38,327 bases of DNA from Candidatus Thorarchaeota archaeon (GTDB lineage Archaea; Asgardarchaeota; Thorarchaeia; Thorarchaeales; Thorarchaeaceae): assembly GCA_011365025.1 (NCBI GenBank), contig RDOF01000030.1, forward strand, positions 1-38,327, given 5' to 3'. Position 1 is the stretch's first letter. Every line of letters starts with the position of its first letter. Below, in pieces: positions 24,535 to 33,058 of the stretch. The notes beneath the pieces are model-generated. The model saw only the letters and a program-made list of their open reading frames with translations. It had not been told where the DNA came from and did not search any database. A program made the position numbers and the translations under genes.

Positions 24535-27450
24535 CTAGGTCTTCTTCATCCGCGGAAGCACAACGAACACAATCAGAACCACGGCAAGTACTGCGATGCC
24601 GCCGATGACAAGAAGCGGCACGAGTAGATCACCGCCGGGTGTTGTCGTTGAGGACGTAGTAGTGGTGGTCGTCGTCGTAGTTGTTGTAGTGGTTGTCGTA
24701 GTGGTGGTAACATCGTTTACAGTGACCATTACTGAATCAGAGATGCTATTACCTCCATCATCAAACAGCAGGATAGTGAGGTTGTACTCTCCTACAAGAT
24801 AATTGTCTAATGACACTAAGACCCAGTAGCTCTCAGCGTCCCATCCACCGCTCGTCTTTTCAACACCGTTTTCAAAGACTGTGTAGTTGTGAGGACGAAC
24901 ATCGCTGATGCTCCAATTCACTTGATTGCCTGTATCACCTACGGTCATTACTACGTCTGCAGGAGAATCGACAACGGGAGCAATAGTATCAACCACCGTG
25001 ATGTAATGAGTCTTGGTAACAGAGTTGCCTGCGTAATCATGGGCAGTAACAACGATGTAGTGAACACCAAGAGATTCGTCATCAAGGTTCCAGTTCTGTG
25101 AATAAGGATCAGTGTAGTCATTGATCCCGCCACTACCATCAACATTGAATGTGACGTATTCCACTCCAGAGCCGGAATCATCTGCAGTTGCTGTAATTGA
25201 CAGAAGTCCTTCTTGATCTGTGTTGTTGACGGGATTATCAATGGTCAATGTGGGATCTACATCATCACCGACATTATACGTATAGTACGAGCCACCATTG
25301 TCGTCCACAGCATCTAGGTTTCCGTTATCAGTAGCAACCACCTCGAATTCGATGGCTGTACCATAGTCTTGAGCAGGAATTGTAGCAAGGTAATAACTAC
25401 TCATATCAGTTGCAAGCACTTCATGCCATGTACTTCCATCAGTATAACGAACACTTACCTGTTGCATCCCTGTGCGCACATCGTGTGCGTATACTGTGAC
25501 ATCAACATCTTCGTAATACGTTGGCGTGACCGGAGCGAAATCTACAGAGTCGATGATTGGAGGTGCTCCATCGACAAACTGCATCTCGTCAAATAGTGCT
25601 GATACATGTTGACCTGCAGGGGCAAAGACAGCAATCACTATTCGCTCAACCACATCGTCGACTCCTAGCCCAAAAGCCTCATTGGCTGCATAGGTCAGGT
25701 TGACTACGAGATGGTTCCATACACCAGTTGAGTTGTAGAAAGCCGGTGCTATAAAGACCGAATTAGAGGTATTTGTCATGCCATAACTTGATCCAGAGCC
25801 AAGAATGTAGTATAAGTTGTGCGAACCTGTGAGATGAATCTCAATACGAGCATTTGAGGTCACAGACCCCATCTCATCCAGTTTCCATGTGAAATTAGTG
25901 AGGTCTGACGGATTCAGAGGTATGTAGGTGTTCCTAAAGACGCCTGCACTGCTGGCATCTGAAACGGTGAGATTACATGCATATTCGCCTAGATAGGAGT
26001 CGGTTGACCTGTGGATTACATTCGCATCTCCAAGCCAGCTTGGCCAGCCTGCAAAAGGTGTTTGGCTATTTGAGAACCAATCTACCTCAAAACCGGGATC
26101 ACTCAGTGGATAGGTGATAATCTGACAATCATCTACAAGAACGAAGACAGAGGCTCCGGCAACATTATTGACGGTTTCTAATGTAATCTGACGGAGCGAT
26201 ACTTTCGTCAATCCAGCTAGTATCATATACTCGTATAAGTCAAAACTTGAATGTTGCCATGTTGCCTTGGCACCGAAGTTGGGTATTTTGAAACTCCATT
26301 GGGTGGTTGAATTACTGAATGGCAGGATTCCATTGCCCGCCCCAAAAAAGAAGTGCAAGTTATAATTTCCGGAGCTGTTCACCATCCACAGCCGTAAGTA
26401 GCTATACTGACCACTTCCTAACCCAATAGTGTCATTATACTTCCAGTCCACTTCTAATACCGTTTCGCCTTGATCAAACGCCAAATATCCACCAGGATAA
26501 TCGAAGTACTTGAAGACGTAAGCATATCCGTAACCATCTTGGTTTGAGGGGACACTGAGGTTCAATGAGAAGGCTCCTTTGGTGCTGTCCAAACTCTGTT
26601 CAACATAGCCCATTGGTCTATTATCGTCATTCCAACTTGAACCAGTTCCGGTTTCAAAGCCACCATTTATGACCCAACTAGAGTATGTACCATTAGTCAA
26701 GACAATATCATCGAAAACACACTGAACTAGACCTACGCCATTAGCAGGTGAGTGTGTCCTCAACCAGATACTCCTGACATATCGAGTGTCAGAGATTGAC
26801 CCACTTCCAAATGCATCCAAATAATCCTCAGTGATGTTTCTGTCAAAGCTGTTCCACTGGGAGAGGGTATCATTCATCAAGAAGGATGTATGAGTGGTGT
26901 CGTTGGCAGTAGTCCAGGTCCCATATGAGAGAACATAGTAGAGGTACATGGTGTTGCCAATATCCTCACGTGACTGGATTTCAATATAGACACTACTTCC
27001 TGAGGATATGTCAGGATTGGCAATAGCATTCCACGAAAGACTAAGGGATATGCCGGGCTTGACAAGGGCTGAAATAGGCAAATATTGCATTGCATAACTA
27101 TCACCAATATTGTGCTGAGAGCCCTGAGACTCAACCAAACCTGCATAGCTCCCAGACACTCCAGGGCCTGAATATGCCCCATCAAAGTACTGGTATCCCG
27201 AGCTCACGCCATTATCATAGGAACCAGGTCTATATACATCCCAATCTTCGAAGCTGGGATTTACCAGCACATTCGAAACAAGTGGATCAGCAGAACCGGG
27301 ATTTATTGTGGCAGGAGCCACGTTTTCCACAACACTGGTGTATTGTGTGTTTGCTTGTTCCTCAGAGACTGTAAGAAGCTCGGGCGAGGTAGTCAATGGA
27401 CACACAAGAATTACAAAAAGTAGGATAGATATTAGGGCGTACTTCTTCAC
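24535..27450 (-). CDS. Giant secreted surface protein with jelly-roll and Ig-like domains, poly-Thr stalk and membrane anchor
   Basis: 971 residues. Signal peptide (KKYALISILLFVILVCPLTTS). Three jelly-roll units follow: they open NPSFEDW, NGGFETG and DPGFEVDWF, and end CVFDDIVLT, VLVDDCQII and LFDEMQFV. Next come Ig-like modules: about 635-735, 735-823 (NWNLDDESLGVHYIVVTAHD), and 824-912 (NQVNWSISDVRPHNYTVFENG). Then 18 consecutive Thr plus a short Ser/Thr stretch, one transmembrane helix (about 943-965) and the tail RMKKT. The stalk suggests O-glycosylation; abundant N-x-S/T suggests N-glycosylation. Start is GTG 27450, without clear SD. Paralogue of the protein at 7893-10163 (shared WNxFDRNxTEDY). 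Likely cell-surface adhesion or carbohydrate binding, by inference. A strong terminator follows. Confidence 0.85.
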   Translation of the reverse strand: MKKYALISILLFVILVCPLTTSPELLTVSEEQANTQYTSVVENVAPATINPGSADPLVSNVLVNPSFEDWDVYRPGSYDNGVSSGYQYFDGAYSGPGVSGSYAGLVESQGSQHNIGDSYAMQYLPISALVKPGISLSLSWNAIANPDISSGSSVYIEIQSREDIGNTMYLYYVLSYGTWTTANDTTHTSFLMNDTLSQWNSFDRNITEDYLDAFGSGSISDTRYVRSIWLRTHSPANGVGLVQCVFDDIVLTNGTYSSWVINGGFETGTGSSWNDDNRPMGYVEQSLDSTKGAFSLNLSVPSNQDGYGYAYVFKYFDYPGGYLAFDQGETVLEVDWKYNDTIGLGSGQYSYLRLWMVNSSGNYNLHFFFGAGNGILPFSNSTTQWSFKIPNFGAKATWQHSSFDLYEYMILAGLTKVSLRQITLETVNNVAGASVFVLVDDCQIITYPLSDPGFEVDWFSNSQTPFAGWPSWLGDANVIHRSTDSYLGEYACNLTVSDASSAGVFRNTYIPLNPSDLTNFTWKLDEMGSVTSNARIEIHLTGSHNLYYILGSGSSYGMTNTSNSVFIAPAFYNSTGVWNHLVVNLTYAANEAFGLGVDDVVERIVIAVFAPAGQHVSALFDEMQFVDGAPPIIDSVDFAPVTPTYYEDVDVTVYAHDVRTGMQQVSVRYTDGSTWHEVLATDMSSYYLATIPAQDYGTAIEFEVVATDNGNLDAVDDNGGSYYTYNVGDDVDPTLTIDNPVNNTDQEGLLSITATADDSGSGVEYVTFNVDGSGGINDYTDPYSQNWNLDDESLGVHYIVVTAHDYAGNSVTKTHYITVVDTIAPVVDSPADVVMTVGDTGNQVNWSISDVRPHNYTVFENGVEKTSGGWDAESYWVLVSLDNYLVGEYNLTILLFDDGGNSISDSVMVTVNDVTTTTTTTTTTTTTTTTTTSSTTTPGGDLLVPLLVIGGIAVLAVVLIVFVVLPRMKKT
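24652..24714 (-). repeat. Poly-Thr coding repeat
   Basis: A tract of ACN codons encoding the Thr stalk of the 971-residue protein. Codons are mixed (ACC, ACT, ACG, ACA) rather than one repeated triplet, so the amino-acid run is kept by selection more than by recent replication slippage, although slippage could still change its length. Confidence 0.7.
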
Positions 27451-27748
27451 CGCTTGTTACTCTCCATGCTAGGATTATGCCGCAGCACCTCTGTGGTCAT
27501 GATAAGGCCGATATTAATGATATGTTTCTTGGGAAAATTGAGTACTATTGCATTTCTCCTTGGTGGCAAAATTCATATACAAACGCATCTCCCCCGAATG
27601 CTAGGTGTTTACGCATGCTCACTATACTTAAACGGGATTAATACCCGAGGACGAACTTTTCACACTTGGGTTGCACAAGGCCTGAGTGAAGATACTGAGC
27701 TATTCGAACACCGATACTCTCACCCGCTATTGGGGGAGGTTCTAAACG
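27451..27748. other. Divergent intergenic promoter region, about 300 bases
   Basis: No convincing gene here; the one open frame that reaches the ABC gene from 27454 has no family features. AT-rich elements are seen: AATTCATATACAAA near 27568-27582 and CTATACTTAAAC near 27619-27634 on the plus strand, plus CATATCATTAATATC on the minus strand toward the surface-protein gene. GGGGGAGG at 27732-27739 is the SD for the ABC gene. Confidence 0.4.
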
Positions 27749-28741
27749 TTGAATCAAAACGCTGTAGAGATAACAGACCTTTCAAAGACCTTCATTAGCA
27801 TAAGAAGGCGAGCAATCGTGGTCCCTGTTGAGAAGACGAGAGTAGAGGCATTAAGGTCGATCACCATGGACATACCGAGAGGGCATATCTACGGCCTTTT
27901 GGGCCCCAATGGTGCTGGAAAGACAACACTAATCAAATGCCTCGCAACCTTGGTTCTTCCGACCTCAGGGACAGCCAAAATCAATGGTTATGATGTGCTA
28001 AAGGAATCCACCTACGCCAGAGCATCAATGGGTGTATGTCAGGGGAATGAACGTTCCATCTACTGGAAGCTGAGTGCGCGTGAGAATCTCATCTTCTTTG
28101 GCAAGCTCTATCGAATGACGCATGGTGAGGCAAAGGAGAGAGCAGACGAACTCCTGGATATGATGGGGCTTCTTGACAAGGCAAATGAGAAAGTTGAGAA
28201 CTTGTCACACGGGATGCGGATGAAAATCGTCTTTGCTCGTTCACTTCTGCATGACCCTCCGGTTTTGCTACTTGATGAGCCAACTCAAGGACTTGACCCG
28301 ACCTTTGCTACAGACCTGAGAAAGTTCATTCGAGACCGGCTAAGAGACAGAACAATCCTGTTAACAACGCATTACATGCACGAAGCTGACATGCTATGCG
28401 ATAGGATTGCACTGATAAACGAAGGGGAACTCAAGAGCCTTGGCACTCCTCACGAGCTCAAAGAGGAGGTCAGGAACTATGACAGTCTCCATATGAAGTT
28501 GGTTGGTACTCCAGACCTTGCACAGATTAAAAGCTTGGATATGGTCATGTCGGCAAGCTGCACGACGAAGAATGGACACTCTGAGTTGGTAGTGACTGCA
28601 CAGGATGGGTATGAACTCGCATACGAGCTTCTTAATTTGATGCACAAGACGCAGAGCATCAAGGTTGAGCACTTTGAGGTAAAAGAGCCCACCTTAGATG
28701 ATGTATTCCTGAAGCTCACAGGTAGGAGGATAGAGGATTGA
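27749..28741 (+). CDS. ABC transporter ATP-binding protein (ABC-2 exporter type)
   Basis: 330 residues. Walker A GPNGAGKT (52-59), Q-loop VCQGNE (about 97-101), Walker B VLLLDEPT (172-179), D-loop GLDP and H-loop TTHYMHEAD. The ABC signature is LSHGM (152-156) instead of LSGGQ, a known variation. A C-terminal extension of about 90 residues follows the ATPase core, as in ABC-2 drug, lipid or polysaccharide exporters. The start is TTG 27749 with a strong SD nine bases upstream. First gene of a three-gene operon with two permeases; it would energise export of a substrate that cannot be identified. Confidence 0.93.
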   Translation: MNQNAVEITDLSKTFISIRRRAIVVPVEKTRVEALRSITMDIPRGHIYGLLGPNGAGKTTLIKCLATLVLPTSGTAKINGYDVLKESTYARASMGVCQGNERSIYWKLSARENLIFFGKLYRMTHGEAKERADELLDMMGLLDKANEKVENLSHGMRMKIVFARSLLHDPPVLLLDEPTQGLDPTFATDLRKFIRDRLRDRTILLTTHYMHEADMLCDRIALINEGELKSLGTPHELKEEVRNYDSLHMKLVGTPDLAQIKSLDMVMSASCTTKNGHSELVVTAQDGYELAYELLNLMHKTQSIKVEHFEVKEPTLDDVFLKLTGRRIED

Positions 28742-29637
28742 CAGTATCCGAAATAACTCATTCAGAGGCTGCCAAGGAAGAAACATCGTACGTTAGCACC
28801 TTCAAACCAAGATTGATGGATTGGACGGCTGCGAAGGTATTTGCGGCAAAGAACTTGAAAGTTGCAATACGATATCCAGCCAATTTCCTGATATGGGGAA
28901 TCCTGCCTTTGCTATGGTACGCACCATATATCCTCATGATGATTGCAATCGCAGGACCGGGTACCAGTCAGTCATTCACAGAGTTGTCTGGTTTCGATGA
29001 CTTCATCACCTTTTCAATCATTGCTGTCTTTGTGTACCAATACGTGGATAAAAGCATCTGGTCAGTTGGCAACAACTTTCGCTATGAGCAGTTTTCGGGC
29101 ACTCTAGAGCCACTCTTCGTGACGCCGGTACCTAGAATCAGCATATTGGTGGGAGCCGCATTTTCCGATACACTTCAGTGTACGTTCTCGGCAACGGTAC
29201 TGCTAACCATCTCATCATGGCTATTTGGTGTGACCTATGCCATTACCATGGTAGCACCCATTGTCGTTATGCTTACGATGATGGTCTTCGGGCTCTATGG
29301 ATTCAGTTTCTTGATAGCTGGTCTCATATTGGTATTCAAAGATCCAAGCGTACTAACGGAGTTGATATCAAATATCACCTATGTGTTATCCCCCATAACA
29401 TATCCCCTGCAGGCATTACCAAGTGCCGCGAGGTATGCAGCTGTGTTGGTTCCATCGACTATAGCTATTATCACCATACGAGAGCTCGCGATCACAGGAG
29501 TATTCCAGCCAATTACATTCTTTCAAGCGTTCATGAGTCTGTTTGGACTTGTCATTGCTTTCTGGGTGATTGGAATCCTTGCATTCCGATGGGCAGAGAG
29601 GTGGACAAAGGAAAGAGGGAGCATGGGAGGATTCTAA
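28738..29637 (+). CDS. ABC-2 type transporter permease 1
   Basis: 299 residues with six transmembrane helices after a cytosolic N-terminus of about 40 residues. The ABC-2 landmark YEQFSGTLEPLFVTPVPR (cytosolic coupling region) and the PLxxLP region PITYPLQALPSAARY near the periplasmic-side end are present. The start is TTG 28738, overlapping the ATPase stop (TTGA), with GGTAGGAGG upstream, so translation is coupled. It pairs with the second permease below to form a heterodimeric pore, which would explain two permease genes with one ATPase. Confidence 0.85.
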   Translation: MTVSEITHSEAAKEETSYVSTFKPRLMDWTAAKVFAAKNLKVAIRYPANFLIWGILPLLWYAPYILMMIAIAGPGTSQSFTELSGFDDFITFSIIAVFVYQYVDKSIWSVGNNFRYEQFSGTLEPLFVTPVPRISILVGAAFSDTLQCTFSATVLLTISSWLFGVTYAITMVAPIVVMLTMMVFGLYGFSFLIAGLILVFKDPSVLTELISNITYVLSPITYPLQALPSAARYAAVLVPSTIAIITIRELAITGVFQPITFFQAFMSLFGLVIAFWVIGILAFRWAERWTKERGSMGGF

Positions 29638-29638
29638 A

Positions 29639-30514
29639 ATGATGGAACAAGACACTGAATCATTTGAGAAGATGTGGTCACGCAGAGGATTCTTGACCGA
29701 GGTCAAAACAGCGTGGGCAATTTCCATCAACATCTGGAAGATTGAACTGAGCTACCCTCTAAGTGTCCTCTGGTTTGTGGTGATGCCATTCCTCTGGTTT
29801 ATCCCAATGCTCATCACCGGATCGGCAGTTGCCGGAGGTGCAGAGTCGGCCGTACTCAATGACCTTGCAGGCACCCGAGATTGGGTTACCTACATCGCAG
29901 TAGGCACGTCAATTCTAGGACTAACAATTAGCATCCTGTGGGGCACGGGGTTCTCATTAAGACGAGAGCAGAATGCAGGCACTCTGGAAACCCTCATGAG
30001 CACACCCATGGAGCGAAGCACCCTTGTTTGGGGCTCGATGCTTCACAATCTTCAACATGGCGGGCTTGGCGTAGTCCTGCAATTGGGTGCAGCAATAATG
30101 CTGTTCGGCGTGACTATCAACGCATGGGGAATTCTCCCCGCTCTCGGAATCATCGCGTTGGCCATCATCGGGCTTCAAGGTATTGCCTTTGCAGTCACCT
30201 GCATTGTCCTTCTTGCAAAGCAAGGTTGGATGATTGTCGAGTTCATTTCAAGTGGATTGCTCCTCGTCGCACCAATGGCATATCCTCTCTCGGTCTTGCC
30301 ACCAATCCTTCAGTACGTAGGGATGGCCTCGCCGCTTACATGGAGTGTGGAAGGGTTCCGAGGATTCCTTATGGACGGTCTTGCCTATCAGGGGGTAGTA
30401 CAGGCGGTGGTGACACTAGTAATCCTCGATGTCATCTTCTTCATCCTTGGATTGCTGATGTTCAGATATACGGAACGATATGTCAGATCGAAAGGAGCAT
30501 TGGAGCAGTTCTAG
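29639..30514 (+). CDS. ABC-2 type transporter permease 2
   Basis: About 291 residues with six transmembrane helices. Shares the layout of permease 1 but is diverged from it: REQNAGTLETLMSTPMERS is the same coupling motif, and APMAYPLSVLPPILQYVG matches the PLxxLP region. The frame is open further upstream to 29570, but ATG 29639 lies one base after the permease 1 stop with GGGAGG (29625-29630) eight bases before it, which fixes the start. Last gene of the operon. Confidence 0.85.
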   Translation: MMEQDTESFEKMWSRRGFLTEVKTAWAISINIWKIELSYPLSVLWFVVMPFLWFIPMLITGSAVAGGAESAVLNDLAGTRDWVTYIAVGTSILGLTISILWGTGFSLRREQNAGTLETLMSTPMERSTLVWGSMLHNLQHGGLGVVLQLGAAIMLFGVTINAWGILPALGIIALAIIGLQGIAFAVTCIVLLAKQGWMIVEFISSGLLLVAPMAYPLSVLPPILQYVGMASPLTWSVEGFRGFLMDGLAYQGVVQAVVTLVILDVIFFILGLLMFRYTERYVRSKGALEQF

Positions 30515-30714
30515 GAGAACCGTGATAGACGGACTGTGAATCGAATATCTTGTACACCTAATGTATTGCAAGAGGGATTGACAGCCCGAACCGTCTATAT
30601 CCACCGATGCCTAGGGCGAAGCAGAGCAAGGACAGTCAGTCCGTGCCGAGCTCTATGCGAAGTAATTGGGGGAAGGTTTAATGGGTTGGACAAAATCCTG
30701 AATGCGAGCCACAA
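30515..30714. other. Intergenic gap of 200 bases with alternative inverted repeats
   Basis: No gene is seen. ATAGACGG (30525-30532) can pair with CCGTCTAT (30591-30598), while overlapping ACGGACTG (30529-30536) can pair with CAGTCCGT (30637-30644), so the two stems exclude each other. Eight-base matches can arise by chance in 200 bases. This gap also separates the exporter operon from the radical SAM locus. Confidence 0.3.
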
Positions 30715-31797
30715 TTGAAACTGACAAATGAAACTCTTACGCACCTTGATGTTTTTCTTGGTGACAAGTGCAATTTGAGGTGTATTGCATGTGACTGCTG
30801 GCTTAATGAGGAGCCATTTGCTATTCCCAGCCACGTGCTAGAATCAAGATTGAAGGATATTCTCAATCACTTGGAAATGCATTGCCCCAATTTTGACAAG
30901 CTAATGATTATTGGGGGTGAACCCTTTTGTCACGAGGGCTTGGCGAGTTTCTTGGCAAATCTAGAATCTAGCATCTACATTGTAATATACACCAACTTCT
31001 CAATTCCTCTTGGTGAATACAGCTGGCCTGATAATGTTCACTTCATTACATCCCTAGATGCTCCCAATGATAGAATCTACAGAAAAATACGCCGGGGCAG
31101 GACATTTACCACGACAATTGAGAATATCAATTTGAATAGGGACCACATTATACATATGGATACCACTGTATCGAAACTGAATGTTGGAGTTCTGGACGAC
31201 CTTGTTGAAATTAGTGAATCTGTTGGCTGCACTCATTGGTTCTTACCAGTTGATCCGAGGGTTATTAGATACTCAAAGGAAAGAGAGTATTCACCCAAAA
31301 TCGCAGCATCAGTTAGGAATTTGAATTGCATTCTTCTTCAAGAAGAGGATTTGGAATCCGTGAGAGAATTCTACAGGAAACACACAGGCAATACACGACT
31401 GAATGACTTTTCCATGTTTTCTGGTCTCTTTCTATCAGGGATACGCCACTATGAGGACTTGAAGGGTTATGGAAAAGACATTGCAAACCGAAGCGAGATA
31501 GTAACCGAAGAGGAAGCTGAACAAGAACTGCTTAGCCATTGCCCGGGATTGGAAAGCTATATCGAGGTTGGCATTAGCAAGGAGGGATATGTGGTTCCAA
31601 TCCTGCACTGCTTAAAGCAGAGAGAGCTTGTCCCCAAGGATACAATCCCAGCATTTTCAACCATTGAGGATCTCATTGACTGGTTTTCAAATTCCAGTAT
31701 GGAGGTAAAATGTGACTCATATTGCGGACGGACGCAGTTCCTTGCCCTCGATTCATATAAGGATCTGTTCAGCAAAACAGAATCCGTTTCCAAATGA
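30715..31797 (+). CDS. Radical SAM protein with a second cysteine set (SPASM-like)
   Basis: 360 residues. The cluster motif CNLRCIAC (Cys19, Cys23, Cys26) is an intact CxxxCxxC for the [4Fe-4S]-SAM cluster; IIGGEP (65-70) is the usual SAM-binding strand. The C-terminus adds Cys276, Cys299, Cys333 and Cys337 in a spacing like a SPASM or twitch auxiliary-cluster domain, as in peptide- and sugar-modifying enzymes. The family member cannot be named. Start TTG 30715 without a strong SD; there is no ATG nearby. First gene of the biosynthetic-looking run. The reaction and substrate are unknown. Confidence 0.85.
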   Translation: MKLTNETLTHLDVFLGDKCNLRCIACDCWLNEEPFAIPSHVLESRLKDILNHLEMHCPNFDKLMIIGGEPFCHEGLASFLANLESSIYIVIYTNFSIPLGEYSWPDNVHFITSLDAPNDRIYRKIRRGRTFTTTIENINLNRDHIIHMDTTVSKLNVGVLDDLVEISESVGCTHWFLPVDPRVIRYSKEREYSPKIAASVRNLNCILLQEEDLESVREFYRKHTGNTRLNDFSMFSGLFLSGIRHYEDLKGYGKDIANRSEIVTEEEAEQELLSHCPGLESYIEVGISKEGYVVPILHCLKQRELVPKDTIPAFSTIEDLIDWFSNSSMEVKCDSYCGRTQFLALDSYKDLFSKTESVSK

Positions 31798-31843
31798 AAT
31801 GGAAAACCTGAATCAATCCTGCGTGTTGTGAATTTCCCATTGA

Positions 31844-33058
31844 ATGAATCTTCCTCAATTCCAAAGGAGATTTAAGAATCAAGCATTTCCTCCTGTGTTT
31901 ATGCGTGAATTGAGGAAAGGAGTTTCTCTGCATGAAAGGGCGCTTAAGGTTATGAATCCTAGAGCTCAATCCTACTTCGACGTTCATGCGCCTGAAACGT
32001 TTCCAAGATACATCGTAAAGGCAAAGGGACCGTATGTGTGGGACGTAGATGGAAACCGATACATTGACCTATTTCTCGGAAGCGGTGCAATAATTCTTGG
32101 GCACTCCGATGACCAACAGTTAGAGGCCATACGAAGGCAATTTGAGATGGGCACAATTCCCTCATTGCGCCATCCTATGGAAGTCGAATTGGCTGAATGG
32201 ATATGCCAGAGACTGAAATTCGCAGAAAGGGTAAGCTATTTCAAAACAGGTTCTGAAGCAGTTCATGCAGCGATAGGGATGGCGTTGGAAGCAAAGAAAA
32301 GGCCATTTATAATGAAACTCGGTTATCACGGATGGCTTCCGCCTTTTTCAAGAGGCTGGACTTGCAATGTACAGGCCATCAATGCAGATTGGAATATTAG
32401 TGACGTAAACCGCATTCTTGAGGAACAGGGAGAAGAAATAGCAGCAATCATTGCAAGTCCCAATGTAAGCCAAACCAATCCGGAATTCTATCATTACCTT
32501 CAGAAAGCTGCGCATGACCATGATGCCCTCTTCATATTTGATGAAATTAAGAGCGCCTGTAGACTTGGATTCCCAACATATTCAAACGAAATTGGACTCG
32601 AGCCTGATATTTGTCTTCTTGGCAAAGCGATTTCAAACGGATTTCCCCTAGCAGTTCTCACTTCAAAACATGATAGTTATGAGAACTATGAGTACTTCAG
32701 CACATTCGCGGGAGAACCCATTTCTCTTGTGGCTGCTGAAAAAACCCTTCAAATCCTCGATGAGGGCGCATATTCTGACTTTGAGCAGCAATCAACTGCA
32801 CTCTATCAGAAGCTCTCCATAGAATTGGAAGCAGAAATCTCGGTTGTTGGTTACCCAACCTTTTTCAGGTTGACATTTCCGTCTGAGAAGTACGGATTGA
32901 TGGCGACCGGAAAATTGGCGCTGGCAGGAATTCTTCTTCATCCATTGGACGAATTGCTTCTATCGGCCAGTCATACTAATGGCATAATCCAGGAAATTGC
33001 CCGATCTATACAGCAAGTTGCAGAGAATCTGGATGGTGATATGGAAAATGAGTCCTGA
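31844..33058 (+). CDS. Class III PLP aminotransferase (glutamate-1-semialdehyde-aminomutase-like)
   Basis: 404 residues. Fold-type I motifs: YVWDVDGNRYIDLFLGSGA (N-terminal), TGSEAVHAA phosphate loop (135-143), YHGW (161-164), IFDEIKS with Asp233, and LGKAISNG with Schiff-base Lys261. Resembles GSA aminomutase and related amine-sugar or amino acid enzymes. It would transfer an amino group or move it within a substrate. In a haem-related setting hem genes would be expected; none is here, so a role in building an amino group of a metabolite is more likely (inference). ATG 31844 has no obvious SD. Its end overlaps the next gene by 11 bases. Confidence 0.9.
   Translation: MNLPQFQRRFKNQAFPPVFMRELRKGVSLHERALKVMNPRAQSYFDVHAPETFPRYIVKAKGPYVWDVDGNRYIDLFLGSGAIILGHSDDQQLEAIRRQFEMGTIPSLRHPMEVELAEWICQRLKFAERVSYFKTGSEAVHAAIGMALEAKKRPFIMKLGYHGWLPPFSRGWTCNVQAINADWNISDVNRILEEQGEEIAAIIASPNVSQTNPEFYHYLQKAAHDHDALFIFDEIKSACRLGFPTYSNEIGLEPDICLLGKAISNGFPLAVLTSKHDSYENYEYFSTFAGEPISLVAAEKTLQILDEGAYSDFEQQSTALYQKLSIELEAEISVVGYPTFFRLTFPSEKYGLMATGKLALAGILLHPLDELLLSASHTNGIIQEIARSIQQVAENLDGDMENES

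Noticed and set aside
24596..24802. Val-rich plus-strand frame opposite the poly-Thr stalk
   Set aside because: It is the complement of the ACN tract, which reads as GTN codons on the other strand.
27454..27798. 114-codon frame upstream of the ABC ATPase
   Set aside because: It overlaps the ABC start, has an irregular composition and no domain. The AT-rich promoter-like sequence inside it fits a non-coding gap better.
29178..29642. Forward open frame inside permease 1
   Set aside because: It runs within the ABC-2 permease frame in another frame, has no signal or family motif, and the permease frame has clear transmembrane pattern and SD.
29938..30525. 195-codon forward frame over permease 2
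   Set aside because: Amino-acid makeup is Ser/Arg/Cys-rich and irregular, and it fully overlaps the ABC-2 permease, which has family motifs.
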